Origin: Paraburkholderia domus
GTDB lineage: Bacteria > Pseudomonadota > Gammaproteobacteria > Burkholderiales > Burkholderiaceae
Assembly: GCF_905220705.1 (NCBI RefSeq)
Contig: NZ_CAJNAT010000039.1
Span: forward strand, 1 to 59,716
Length of the DNA stretch: 59,716 nt
Reading direction: 5' to 3'
The position numbers were made by a program, and so were the translations under genes. Positions 34,121 through 43,064 of this stretch are shown here, in pieces (the stretch's first letter is position 1; the number at the start of each line of letters is the position of its first letter). The notes beneath the pieces are model-generated. The model worked only from the letters and a program-made list of their open reading frames with translations. It searched no databases and was not told where the DNA came from.

Positions 34121-34852
34121 ATGGCGCTTTCGACAACGCCGTCAGCCGATGCCGCCCGCAGTACCTTGCCGGTGATCGTGGTGACGGGTATGGCGTTCGA
34201 AGCGCGCATCGCGCGCGGCGAGGGTGTCGAGGTGGTCTATGCGGCACGCGCCGATCTGCTGGAGCGGGCGTTGAGCGCAGCGGTCGCGCGCGGTTGTTCC
34301 GGGATCGTCAGTTTCGGGACGGCGGGTGGGTTGGCGCCCGACCTGGAGCCGGGCACGCTGATTGTCGGGGAGGCTGTCGTGGGGCCGTTTGGGCGGCTCG
34401 AGACTGATCGGTTATGGGCTGACAGGCTCGCAGCCGGGCTATCGATAGGGCCGCTGGCGGCGCGTTTGCGGCGTGGTCTGACGGCTGCCGTGACTGCGCC
34501 TTTAGTCTCTGCTGACGACAAGCGGGTGTTGCATCGCTCGACGGGCGCTTTGGCCGTCGACATGGAATCGCATATTGCCGGTGCGATGGCGGCCGCGCAT
34601 GGTGTGCCGTTTGCGGTTTGTCGTGCGATTGTCGATCCGGCCTGGCGGACGTTGCCTTCCGCTGCTACCGCCGGCTTGCGGGATGATGGCACCACGGCTT
34701 TGGGGCCGATCTTGCGGGAGCTGCTGCGGCAGCCCTCTCAGCTCGGGGCGTTGATTCAGGTTGCCGTCGATGCGCGGGCGGCGCGGGTTTCGCTGGTGCA
34801 GGCGAGGCGTGCGATGGGGGAGGCTGGGGTTTTGCGGATGGCTACTGCCTGA
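34121..34852 (+). CDS. hpnG: Hopanoid-associated phosphorylase / adenosylhopane nucleosidase
   Basis: 243 residues, nucleoside phosphorylase fold: PVIVVTGMAFEARIARGEGV, CSGIVSFGTAGGLAPDLEPG TLIVG, and the nucleoside-binding VDMESHIAGAMAAAHGVPFA. HpnG removes adenine from adenosylhopane made by HpnH, leaving ribosylhopane for further tailoring. It closes the hpnD-hpnE-shc-hpnG operon. Codon use in the last third is a little less GC-biased than in shc. Confidence 0.92.
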   Translation: MALSTTPSADAARSTLPVIVVTGMAFEARIARGEGVEVVYAARADLLERALSAAVARGCSGIVSFGTAGGLAPDLEPGTLIVGEAVVGPFGRLETDRLWADRLAAGLSIGPLAARLRRGLTAAVTAPLVSADDKRVLHRSTGALAVDMESHIAGAMAAAHGVPFAVCRAIVDPAWRTLPSAATAGLRDDGTTALGPILRELLRQPSQLGALIQVAVDARAARVSLVQARRAMGEAGVLRMATA

Positions 34853-34927
34853 AGGTGTGCCCTGACGGTGTTGGCCTTTCCTTGTTTTCTTAGTGGTTTA
34901 TTAGCGTTGCCCCTGTGCGGGGCGGCA

Positions 34928-34962
34928 CCTACTTTTCTTTGCCTGCTGCAAAGAAAAGTAGG
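34928..34962. repeat. Dispersed hairpin repeat (15-bp stem)
   Basis: CCTACTTTTCTTTGC and GCAAAGAAAAGTAGG form a perfect 15-bp stem around CTGCT. This element, preceded by a GGGGCGGCA stretch, recalls an intergenic repeat I associate with Burkholderiaceae genomes. The remainder of 34853-35232 holds no gene. Confidence 0.65.
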
Positions 34963-35232
34963 CAAAAGAAAGCAGCTCAAACCGCTAACTCTTAAGCGGG
35001 TCCCCCGCGCAGTTGCGGTAGTGGTGCATCTGGAATCTGTGTTCTCGCACATTCCGCCCTGGTGACAAGGCTGTCATTCTTCCGGCGGCGCTCCGCGCGC
35101 CGAAGCGCTCTTCATCAAACCGCCTCCTTCGCTCAGACGCGCTATTCGTATTGATCGCCACCGTTTCCGTTTGCTGCGCTTCGGCGCGCCCCGGCGCGCT
35201 GTGCGCGCGTCGAGGCTCCTGACTCAAATCCC

Positions 35233-36213
35233 TTATTGCGTCGCCGGGACGGCTTCCTGCGGGTTCTTGCCCGTCGGCGCAGTTTGCGGTACCTGTGCCG
35301 GTGCCATTGCGCCCGATGCGGCCGCAGGTGCAGTTGCTGGGGCGCTCACTGTGTCGCCCTTCGGCATCACCGCCGGGGCGCCTGTGGCGCTTCCTGATGC
35401 CGCGTTCGGGGCTTCGGGTGCGTCGCCCGGGTCGGCGTAGTTCGGCAAACCTGCCGCTGCGCCTGAAGCACCCTTGGCGGGCGCGGCCGCGCCGGAGTCG
35501 TCCTGGTCCTCGTAGTTCGGGAGCGGCACGGCGTTTTCGCCCGTGCCGCGCAGGCGCGCTTTACGTTGCTGGGTATAGGCGTCGCGAACGAAGGAATACT
35601 TGTCGAGCGCTGCCTGCTGCAGTAGGTCGGATGCGCCAAGCAGGTCGGAACGTACGCTCACGAACTGCAACACGTACAGGGGATTGCGCACCGCCGGCTC
35701 GATGTAGTTCAACGGGTTGAACTTCACGTCCACGATCAATCCCATGCTGTCACGTACCGTGCTCGGACCAAACAGCGGCAAAACAAGGTACGGGCCCGAC
35801 GGGACGCCCCAGTGGCCCAGCGTCAAGCCAAAATCCTGGTTGTGCTTCGGCAGGCCGGCCGGCGTCGCCCAGTCGAGCAGGCCGCCGAGTCCAAAGGTCG
35901 AGTTGAACGCGAAGCGCACGAGATCTTCGGTCGCGTCGGTGATCTTCAGTTGCAACAGATTGTTGGCGGCGTTGGTCAGGTCGCCCAGATTCGAGAAGAA
36001 GTTGCTCACCGCCGTTCGCAACGGCTGCGGCGTCACCTTCTGGTAACCCTTGGCGACCGGAACGGCGATGAAGCGGTCCACGCCGTCATTGAAACTGAAG
36101 ATCGCGCGGTTTGCCGGCTCGAACGGGTCGCCCGGTTTGCGGTCGGGGCCGGTGGCGCAGCCAGCGATCAGACTGGTAGCCGCCAGCGCTAGCACGGTGG
36201 TTCGCATCTTCAT
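35233..36213 (-). CDS. mlaA: MlaA/VacJ-family lipoprotein with Pro/Ala-rich tail
   Basis: 326 residues from MKMRTTVLALAATSLIAGCA, a lipoprotein signal with lipobox LIAGC; AAAGGA precedes the ATG. Residues about 25-230 are the MlaA domain (DPFEPANRAIFSFNDGVDRF, LGGLLDWATPAGLPKHNQDF, GLTLGHWGVPSGPYLVLPLF, FGPSTVRDSMG). MlaA is the outer-membrane end of a lipid transport route. An unusually long Pro/Ala/Gly tail of about 100 residues contains two PNY(E/A)D repeats. It follows hpnN by only two bases, so it probably serves hopanoid or lipid traffic with HpnN and HpnM. Confidence 0.93.
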   Translation of the reverse strand: MKMRTTVLALAATSLIAGCATGPDRKPGDPFEPANRAIFSFNDGVDRFIAVPVAKGYQKVTPQPLRTAVSNFFSNLGDLTNAANNLLQLKITDATEDLVRFAFNSTFGLGGLLDWATPAGLPKHNQDFGLTLGHWGVPSGPYLVLPLFGPSTVRDSMGLIVDVKFNPLNYIEPAVRNPLYVLQFVSVRSDLLGASDLLQQAALDKYSFVRDAYTQQRKARLRGTGENAVPLPNYEDQDDSGAAAPAKGASGAAAGLPNYADPGDAPEAPNAASGSATGAPAVMPKGDTVSAPATAPAAASGAMAPAQVPQTAPTGKNPQEAVPATQ

Positions 36214-36215
36214 AC

Positions 36216-38831
36216 TTATATTCCTTTGTGCTTCGCGCGACGTGGCCGCGGCTTGCCCATCAGCACGGGTTGGAACACCACCGCGCCGATCAGGGTGCAA
36301 AACAACGAGAGCGCCAGCAAGCGTCCCATGCTCGACGTCCCCGGGTGGTGCGACAGCCAGAGGCTGCCGAACGCCGTCGCCGTGGTCGCCGCGCTGAACA
36401 ACACGGCATGCGTAAGGCTCGACTGCAAAAGGCTGGTCTGGCCATGGCGCCAGGCCATGACAAAGTAGATCTTGAATGCTACGCCGACCCCCAGCATTAG
36501 GGGCAACGCAATGATGTTCGCAAAGTTCAGTGGCATACCAAACACCACGCATAACTCCAGCGTCACGAGGGCGGACACCAGCAGCGGAACCAGGGTGCGC
36601 AGCATATCGCTGAGCCGCCGCAACGCGATCCACAGCAGGATGGCAATCGACAGCAACGCGTAGCCGGCAGCCTGCAGGAACGCCTTGATGATCGTGTCGG
36701 CGGAATTGAGGATCGAAATCGGGCCGCCGATCGCGTCCGGTTCGGCCTTCTTCACCGCGTGGACAAAGCGGGCGAGCGTCGCGTCGTCGTTCGGATCAGC
36801 ACCGGCTTTTATCCTCGGTGCGATGTCCACGAGCGCGCGGCCGTCCTTGGAAACCCAGTTCGTGTATATCTCCTTGGGCAGGTTGTCGCGAGTAATCTCG
36901 GTCGGCTGCAGCAAATCCGCCAGTTGCTTCAGCGCAATACGCAGCGGCTCGGACATCGCGGTTTCGGCGCGGTCGCGTGTGGCAGCGTCGGCGGCGGCCA
37001 GTTTTTGCAGCGTCGCGGACAGATGCTGGGCTTCGGCGGCGCCTGGTCCCGGGTGGTCGTCGGCGGCGAGCGAGAGCTGGTTCGATGCGCGCTTCAACGC
37101 GGCAACGCGTACCGTGTCCGTGGCTTGAGGCGAGGGCTGTTGCTGCAACGCGGGCAAGAGTTGCTGCGCGGCGCTCGCAATCAGCATCAGCTTTTGCTGC
37201 TGCTCGGTCGGAACGAAGGTGTCCAGCGTGGTCACGCGGCCCACCTCCGGCAGCGCGCGCAGACGCGCGGCCGTCTTGTCCGCATCGGCGAGCGTGGGCG
37301 CCAGCACATTCACGTTGTTGACCGCCGCTTCCGGCGAATCCTTCAACGACAACAGCGTCGCCATCGATTCCGTGTGCGGGTCCTTCAGATGCAGCGGGTT
37401 GAAGTCGAAGCGCAAATGCGTGAGCAATGGGGTGGCGCCGAGCACGACGATGAGCGTGCCGATCAGGACCGGCTTGCGGTTGCGATCGAGGAAATCGTCG
37501 ACAGGGGCGAGCTGCTTGAAGCCCGGCGAAGTGGGTTCGCTCCGCGGTCTGAAGACTTTCAGCAGCGCCGGCAGCAGCGACATGTTGGTGAAGTACGCGA
37601 CGAACATGCCGACGCCGGCGATCTCACCCAATTCCGACACGCCGCGGTAAGCCGTTGGCAGGAAGGAGAAGAAGCTCAGCGCGACCGCCACGGCCGCGAG
37701 GGTCAGCGGCACGCCGATGCTGTGCGCCGTATGCATGAGGGCCGCGGAAATACGCTCGTCGCGATTGCGCTCCTCACGATATTTGACGCCGAACTGCACG
37801 CCGAAATCGACCCCGAGCCCGACGAACAGCACCATGAAGGCGACCGAAATCATGTTGAGCGCGCCGACCATCATCAAGCCGAGTGCCGCAGTGATCGCGA
37901 GTCCGACGAACAGCGTGATGAACACGGCGACGATCATGCGGCCCGAGCGCAGCGCCAGCCACAGAATGACCAGCACGACGATGAAGGTGCCGATGCCGTT
38001 GAGCACTGCACCGTCCTGGACCGACGCGAATTCTTCGTCCGCGAGGGGCTGTTGACCCGTCAGGCGGACCGTGGCGCCATAGCGCGTATCGAGGTGCAGC
38101 GAAGCGGCGGTGTCGCGGATCGCTTTGGACGCGGTCGCACCGGGCTCCAGCGCGTCGTAGTTCACGACCGGCTGCACCGTGACAAAGGCGCGCGCCGGAT
38201 CCGTGGCGGCGCCCTTGTCGACCAGGGCACGCCACGAGAACGCCGCCGGCTGGCCGGCCAGCACGCGGTCGAACGTGGTCGCGCTTTGCGACAACAGATG
38301 GCTCATGTCGGCCAGCTTCACCTGACCGAGCTGCAATGGCAGCAACAGGCTCGTGGTGAGCGTGCCGGCGAGGCCAGTCAGGCTCGGATCGTGCGCGAGT
38401 GCATTGACGAGCGGACGGGACTGGACGAGCTGCGAGGTGGTCGACAGGACCTCATCGGTTGACGGGAACAACAGACCATTGTGTTCGAAGAACGGCCCGC
38501 CGGCGGGCTGCGAGACGGCAATGAACTCCTTCGGATCGGCTTTGAGCGCGGCCGTCAGGGCATTGGCGGCCGCGTCGGCGAATTCCGGGGCACGGGCTTC
38601 GACCACCACCAGCACGGTGTCACCGCGATGCGGGAAGGCCGTGTCCATGGCATGTTCGAGCGACGACCATTGCTTGTCGGTCTCGACCAGACGGCTGATA
38701 TCCGTGTTGATCTTGAAGTTATGGGCTACATAGATGCCGCTCAAAACGGCGAGCACGAGCGACACGGCGATGATCCGAAACGGATGACGCACCGAATAGG
38801 CAACGAGACGGACAATAGATGACTTCAACAT
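36216..38831 (-). CDS. hpnN: Hopanoid transporter, RND superfamily
   Basis: 871 residues from MLKSSIVRLVAYSVRHPFRI; the frame open to 38912 is rejected. About 12 membrane segments in two six-helix halves (ALRSGRMIVAVFITLFVGLA, FMVLFVGLGVDFGVQFGVKY; YALLSIAILLWIALRRLSDM) with two large periplasmic loops, the MmpL/HpnN plan. HpnN moves hopanoids from the inner to the outer membrane. It heads an operon with mlaA and is divergent from hpnM. Confidence 0.94.
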   Translation of the reverse strand: MLKSSIVRLVAYSVRHPFRIIAVSLVLAVLSGIYVAHNFKINTDISRLVETDKQWSSLEHAMDTAFPHRGDTVLVVVEARAPEFADAAANALTAALKADPKEFIAVSQPAGGPFFEHNGLLFPSTDEVLSTTSQLVQSRPLVNALAHDPSLTGLAGTLTTSLLLPLQLGQVKLADMSHLLSQSATTFDRVLAGQPAAFSWRALVDKGAATDPARAFVTVQPVVNYDALEPGATASKAIRDTAASLHLDTRYGATVRLTGQQPLADEEFASVQDGAVLNGIGTFIVVLVILWLALRSGRMIVAVFITLFVGLAITAALGLMMVGALNMISVAFMVLFVGLGVDFGVQFGVKYREERNRDERISAALMHTAHSIGVPLTLAAVAVALSFFSFLPTAYRGVSELGEIAGVGMFVAYFTNMSLLPALLKVFRPRSEPTSPGFKQLAPVDDFLDRNRKPVLIGTLIVVLGATPLLTHLRFDFNPLHLKDPHTESMATLLSLKDSPEAAVNNVNVLAPTLADADKTAARLRALPEVGRVTTLDTFVPTEQQQKLMLIASAAQQLLPALQQQPSPQATDTVRVAALKRASNQLSLAADDHPGPGAAEAQHLSATLQKLAAADAATRDRAETAMSEPLRIALKQLADLLQPTEITRDNLPKEIYTNWVSKDGRALVDIAPRIKAGADPNDDATLARFVHAVKKAEPDAIGGPISILNSADTIIKAFLQAAGYALLSIAILLWIALRRLSDMLRTLVPLLVSALVTLELCVVFGMPLNFANIIALPLMLGVGVAFKIYFVMAWRHGQTSLLQSSLTHAVLFSAATTATAFGSLWLSHHPGTSSMGRLLALSLFCTLIGAVVFQPVLMGKPRPRRAKHKGI

Positions 38832-39043
38832 GTAGGCGGAGAGGGCCTTATCGCGGGTGGCGTTTTTAACGAAAGTGCACAAGTATACAGAGCCGGAGCG
38901 GTTCGACTCCACTTCGCTAGCAAGGACGGCTCCCGGGCGGTGGTGAAGGGGTGGGAACGCAATATCGGTATACTGGTCTATCCTGCTTTCGCTGCGGGCT
39001 CGTTAGCCTGCCGGCGCTTACTTTTTTGGGGTTTGGCGAGCGT

Positions 39044-39649
39044 ATGAAACGTTATCTGTCTGCTTTTCTGGCCGCGGCCGTGGTGTCCACTGCGGTCTAT
39101 GCGCAAAGCGCGCCGGATGCGGTGGTGAAGAGTGCCGTCGAAGGCACGGTTGCCGCGATGAAGGCTGATCCGCAGGCACGCGGCGGCGATATGGCGAAGA
39201 TTACGGAGCTGGTCCAAACGCGATTTGTCCCGGCGACCGATTTTCAGCGGACCACGCGGATCGCGGTAGGTAAGGCATGGAGTACGGCGACCCCCGAGCA
39301 GCAGAAGCAACTCTATGAACAGTTTACGTTGCTGCTGGTGCGCACGTACGCAGCCTCGCTGTCGCAGTTGCGCGATCAGGATGTGAAATTCAAATTCCTA
39401 CCGGCCAGCGCGTCAGCCGGCGACAAGGACACGGTCGTGCAGTCGCACGTGATCAGCAATGGCGGCGACGATGCCATCGATTACCGGATGACCAAGGGCG
39501 CCAACGGCTGGAAGATTTACGACATCAACATGATGGGCGCCTGGCTGATTCAGGTGTACCAGACGCAGTTTGCTGACCAGCTAGCCAAAGGCGGCGTTGA
39601 TGGTTTGATCAAGTTCCTGACCGCGCACAACGCACGAAGCGCAGGCTGA
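39044..39649 (+). CDS. hpnM: HpnM, MlaC/Ttg2D-like periplasmic lipid-binding protein
   Basis: 201 residues from MKRYLSAFLAAAVVSTAVYA (Sec signal). The mature protein has the MlaC fold: LVQTRFVPATDFQRTTRIAV GKAW, then EQFTLLLVRTYAASLSQLRD and DYRMTKGANGWKIYDINMMG. It would shuttle a lipid through the periplasm, in concert with HpnN and MlaA encoded divergently 212 bp away. The ATG at 39044 fits the signal peptide; the upstream frame to 38951 is not needed. A strong terminator follows. Confidence 0.93.
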   Translation: MKRYLSAFLAAAVVSTAVYAQSAPDAVVKSAVEGTVAAMKADPQARGGDMAKITELVQTRFVPATDFQRTTRIAVGKAWSTATPEQQKQLYEQFTLLLVRTYAASLSQLRDQDVKFKFLPASASAGDKDTVVQSHVISNGGDDAIDYRMTKGANGWKIYDINMMGAWLIQVYQTQFADQLAKGGVDGLIKFLTAHNARSAG

Positions 39650-39664
39650 AGTTACGCAAAAACG

Positions 39665-39703
39665 AAAAAGCGCGGTGGCCTGATGGCCACCGCGCTTTTT
39701 TTT
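39665..39703. terminator. Strong bidirectional terminator between hpnM and hpnH
   Basis: AGCGCGGTGGCC (39669-39680), loop TGAT, GGCCACCGCGCT (39685-39696), then a T8 run. The A5 run on the left serves the opposite strand. Confidence 0.95.
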
Positions 39704-39747
39704 ACACATCCACATCACAGGGCGGACAAAACCGCCCCTGGCACAGC

Positions 39748-40908
39748 TTAGTGTGCGGAAGCGGAAGCCGCCGTCTGCACCTTCTTGCCCGTACCAGCAC
39801 GCCCAATTTCTTCGAGCTTGATCTCGACGTGGCGCGAGAACACGTACTCAGCCGGACGCTGCTTATCCAAAGCAATATCCTTGGTGAAAGCACCGGAAGT
39901 CTTCGGGCCGCGCAGGCTAACCTTCAACGCCTTCAACGGATGCGCCACCGTATCCATCACGGCAGTCGCTTCAAAGCCGCAGTGCACCATGCAATCCGCG
40001 CACTTCTCGTAGTTGCCCGTACCGTACTTTTCCCACTCCGTGGTTTCCATCAATTCCTTGAAGGTCTTCACGTAGCCTTCGCCGACCAGGTAGCACGGCT
40101 TCTGCCAGCCGAACACCGTCCGCGCCGGGTTGCCCCAAGGCGTGCACTCGTACGTCTGATTGCCGGCCAGGAAGTCGAGGAACATGCCCGACTGGCTGAA
40201 CGACCAGTTCTTGCCGTTGTTGCCGCGCTTGAAAATCTCGCGGAACAGATGTTTGGTCTTGTCGCGGTTCAGGAAGTGCTGCTGATCCGGCGCGCGTTCG
40301 TACGCGTAGCCCGGCGAGACGGTGATGCCGTCCACGCCCATCGGGCCCAGCGTGTCGAAGAATGCAGCGACGCGTTCCGGCACGGCGTCGTTGAACAACG
40401 TGCAGTTGATGTTCACGCGGAAACCGCGGCGCTTCGCTTCCTTGATCGCGGCGACAGCCTTGTCGTACACGCCTTCCTGCGACACCGAGTGATCGTGCGC
40501 CTGCTGGTCGCCGTCCAGGTGAACCGACCAGACGAAGTACGGATTCGGCTCGTAGTCGTCCATCTTCTTTTCCATCAGCAACGCATTCGTGCACAGATAC
40601 ACGAACTTCTTGCGTGCGATGATGCCCTTCACGATCTGCGGCATTTCCTTGTGCAAAAGCGGCTCGCCGCCTGCAATCGAAACGACCGGTGCGCCGCATT
40701 CGTCGACTGCGCCGAGGCATTCTTCGAGCGACAGACGCTGATTCAGGATGGGATCCGGATAATCGATCTTGCCGCAGCCATTGCAGGCGAGATTGCAGCG
40801 GAACAGCGGCTCCAGCATCAATGCGAGCGGGTAGCGTTTGTTACCAGAGAAATGCTGACGCATGATGTAAGCGCCGACCCGGACTTTCTGTAGCAGCGGA
40901 ATAGACAA
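39748..40908 (-). CDS. hpnH: Adenosyl-hopene transferase, radical SAM enzyme
   Basis: 386 residues from a TTG start with AAGGAGG six bases upstream (MSIPLLQKVRVGAYIMRQHF). C38, C42 and C45 in RCNLACNGC bind the [4Fe-4S]-SAM cluster. Later signatures are SIAGGEPLLHKEM and a Cys-rich C-terminal region (NYEKCADCMVHCGFEATA). It adds the adenosyl radical to hopene to make adenosylhopane, the first side-chain step, acting before HpnG. It follows ispH by ten bases in one operon. Confidence 0.96.
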   Translation of the reverse strand: MSIPLLQKVRVGAYIMRQHFSGNKRYPLALMLEPLFRCNLACNGCGKIDYPDPILNQRLSLEECLGAVDECGAPVVSIAGGEPLLHKEMPQIVKGIIARKKFVYLCTNALLMEKKMDDYEPNPYFVWSVHLDGDQQAHDHSVSQEGVYDKAVAAIKEAKRRGFRVNINCTLFNDAVPERVAAFFDTLGPMGVDGITVSPGYAYERAPDQQHFLNRDKTKHLFREIFKRGNNGKNWSFSQSGMFLDFLAGNQTYECTPWGNPARTVFGWQKPCYLVGEGYVKTFKELMETTEWEKYGTGNYEKCADCMVHCGFEATAVMDTVAHPLKALKVSLRGPKTSGAFTKDIALDKQRPAEYVFSRHVEIKLEEIGRAGTGKKVQTAASASAH

Positions 40909-40918
40909 GACGTCCTCC

Positions 40919-41863
40919 TTAAACTTCGCGTGCAGCGAGTGGTTGCATCAATTTCGATGGCAACTTGAATTCGACTTTCTCTTCACGGCCCGCCATCGTC
41001 GTGACACTGACAGGCCCCAATGCGCGCAGCGCATCGATTACGTTCTTCACCATCTCTTCCGGTGCCGAAGCACCGGCCGTGATGCCGACAGTCTGCACGT
41101 TCGCAAACCACTCCGGCTTCACTTCCGAACCGTCGGCGACGAGATAGCTCGCCACGCCGGTTTCGCTGCCTATTTCGCGCAGCCGGTTCGAGTTCGAACT
41201 GTTGGTTGCGCCGACCACGAGCAGCACCTCGACCTCTTTGCTCAGTTCGCGCACCGCCGCCTGGCGGTTTTGCGTCGCGTAGCAGATGTCGCGCGTGTCA
41301 GGACCGACGATGTCGGTGAAACGGCGCAGCAAGGCGTCGATAATGCCCCGCGTGTCGTCGACCGACAGCGTGGTCTGCGTGACGTACGCGAGCGGCGTAT
41401 CGAGCGGCAGGTCCAGATGCGCGACTTCGGCTTCGCTCTGCACCAGCAGCACCTTGCCCGGAATCTGGCCGATCGTGCCTTCCACTTCCGGATGGCCTGC
41501 ATGGCCGATCAGGATCAGGGTACGGCCCGCAGCCACATACTGGCGCCCTTGCACGTGAACTTTGGTGACGAGCGGGCAGGTCGCGTCAAGTACGTCGAGG
41601 CCACGTTGTTCCGCGTCACGCTCGACGGTCTGCGCGACACCATGCGCGCTGAAAATCGCCACGGCGCCTTGCGGCACCTCGTCGAGCTCTTCGACAAAGC
41701 GCGCGCCTTTCTGGCGCAGGTTGTCCACCACGTGGCGATTGTGAACAATCTCGTGGCGAACATACACGGGCGCGCCGTGTTGCTGTAACGCGCGATCGAC
41801 GATTTCGATTGCGCGAACAACACCCGCACAAAAGCCGCGGGGCTGAGCAAGGATGACTCGCAT
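40919..41863 (-). CDS. ispH: 4-hydroxy-3-methylbut-2-enyl diphosphate reductase
   Basis: 314 residues, full IspH length. The three cluster Cys lie in RGFCAGVVRAIE, DATCPLVTKVHVQGR and DICYATQNRQAAV, and GHAGHPEVEGTIGQ is the conserved substrate-binding loop. It makes isopentenyl and dimethylallyl diphosphate at the end of the MEP pathway. Its placement before hpnH links isoprenoid supply to hopanoid demand; whether a second ispH exists elsewhere cannot be seen here. The start overlaps nothing real on the other strand. Confidence 0.97.
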   Translation of the reverse strand: MRVILAQPRGFCAGVVRAIEIVDRALQQHGAPVYVRHEIVHNRHVVDNLRQKGARFVEELDEVPQGAVAIFSAHGVAQTVERDAEQRGLDVLDATCPLVTKVHVQGRQYVAAGRTLILIGHAGHPEVEGTIGQIPGKVLLVQSEAEVAHLDLPLDTPLAYVTQTTLSVDDTRGIIDALLRRFTDIVGPDTRDICYATQNRQAAVRELSKEVEVLLVVGATNSSNSNRLREIGSETGVASYLVADGSEVKPEWFANVQTVGITAGASAPEEMVKNVIDALRALGPVSVTTMAGREEKVEFKLPSKLMQPLAAREV

Positions 41864-42197
41864 AAATTGGCGAACTCCGACTGACGCGGGTTTCGAAGAA
41901 GTCGGTAATTATGACTTTATCGCCGCGACCATCTATTTAGTTGACGTCTTGAGCCCCGGCGCCGAGCCGGTACAGCAAAACCAAACGCGCATTCTAACGC
42001 TATCAGGCGGGCTTTGCTTTGGTGCACCCGCCAAGGTGTTGGGCTGCCGCTGCAGCACGTATTCGGTGTCCGGCGCCGCATCCGTGGCGCGTGCGGCAAC
42101 AATTGCACACTGCACCGGTTTGGCGGAACCCTTAAACTACGTGGTCCTGCGGCGCACGTTTGCGGCCGCATTACAGAAAGGTTTCGAGGCTCGCTGG

Positions 42198-43064
42198 ATG
42201 GACGTCGATCAATACGAAAATTTTCCGGTCGCGAGCGTGCTGCTGCCAAAGGCGCTGCGCGCGCCTATCGGCATTATCTATCAGGTTGTCCGCACCGCCG
42301 CCGACATCGCCGATGAAGGCGACTGGAGCCCGGCCGAACGGCATGCCCGGCTCGCCGACTTCCGCGCCGGCCTCGACGCGGTAGCGGAGCGGCGCGCGGC
42401 GCCGGTGCACCCGCTCCTGTTCGGCAAGCTCGCCAGCGTGGTCGCCCAGTATAAACTGCCGCTCGCGCCGTTCTACGATCTGCTCCATGCATGCGGTCAG
42501 GACATCGACACCAGCCGTTACGCGGACCGGGCCGCGCTGCTCGACTATTGCCGCCACTCTGCAAGCCCGATCGGGCATCTGATGCTGCATCTGGTAGGGG
42601 CTGCCACGCCGGAGAATCTCGCCGATGCCGACGCAATCTGCACGGCCTCGCAACTGATCAGCTTCTGGCAGGACGTCGCCGCCGACTGGAAAAAAGACCG
42701 CCTGTATCTGCCTCTCGCGGACCTGCGGCGGTTCAATGTGACCGAGGCGCAGATCGCGAGAGGCATAGTCGACGATGCCTGGACGAAGCTGATGGCCTAC
42801 GAAATTTCGTTCGTCCGGGCCACGCTGGTGCGCGGCGCGCCGCTCGCATTGCGTATCCCGGGGCGCTTGGGCGTCGAGCTGTGCGGCGCCATCCACGGCG
42901 GCCTGCGCATCCTCGAGCGGATCGAAAAGGCCGGCTACGACGTGTTTCGCGAGCGGCCGGTGCTCAACACTTTTGACTGGTGCGTCGTCGCGGTACGCAC
43001 TGTGGTGATGCGCCTGTCGCGGCGCGTCGGCGTGCAAGCGGGTTCACTTGAGGGTAATGCTTAA
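42198..43064 (+). CDS. hpnC: Hydroxysqualene synthase
   Basis: 288 residues from MDVDQYENFPVASVLLPKAL, preceded by GAGG at eight bases; a frame open to 41853 is rejected since conservation begins here and it would overlap ispH. It turns presqualene diphosphate into hydroxysqualene. Asp-rich motif one is VVRTAADIADEGD and motif two is FWQDVAADWKKDRLYLP. Unlike HpnD the first motif begins ADIAD. It overlaps hpnB by one base (TAATG). Confidence 0.94.
   Translation: MDVDQYENFPVASVLLPKALRAPIGIIYQVVRTAADIADEGDWSPAERHARLADFRAGLDAVAERRAAPVHPLLFGKLASVVAQYKLPLAPFYDLLHACGQDIDTSRYADRAALLDYCRHSASPIGHLMLHLVGAATPENLADADAICTASQLISFWQDVAADWKKDRLYLPLADLRRFNVTEAQIARGIVDDAWTKLMAYEISFVRATLVRGAPLALRIPGRLGVELCGAIHGGLRILERIEKAGYDVFRERPVLNTFDWCVVAVRTVVMRLSRRVGVQAGSLEGNA

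Noticed and set aside
41853..42197. N-terminal extension of hpnC overlapping ispH
   Set aside because: The HpnC family begins at MDVDQYENFPVAS, which has its own GAGG site; the upstream part shows no conservation and is the divergent promoter region.
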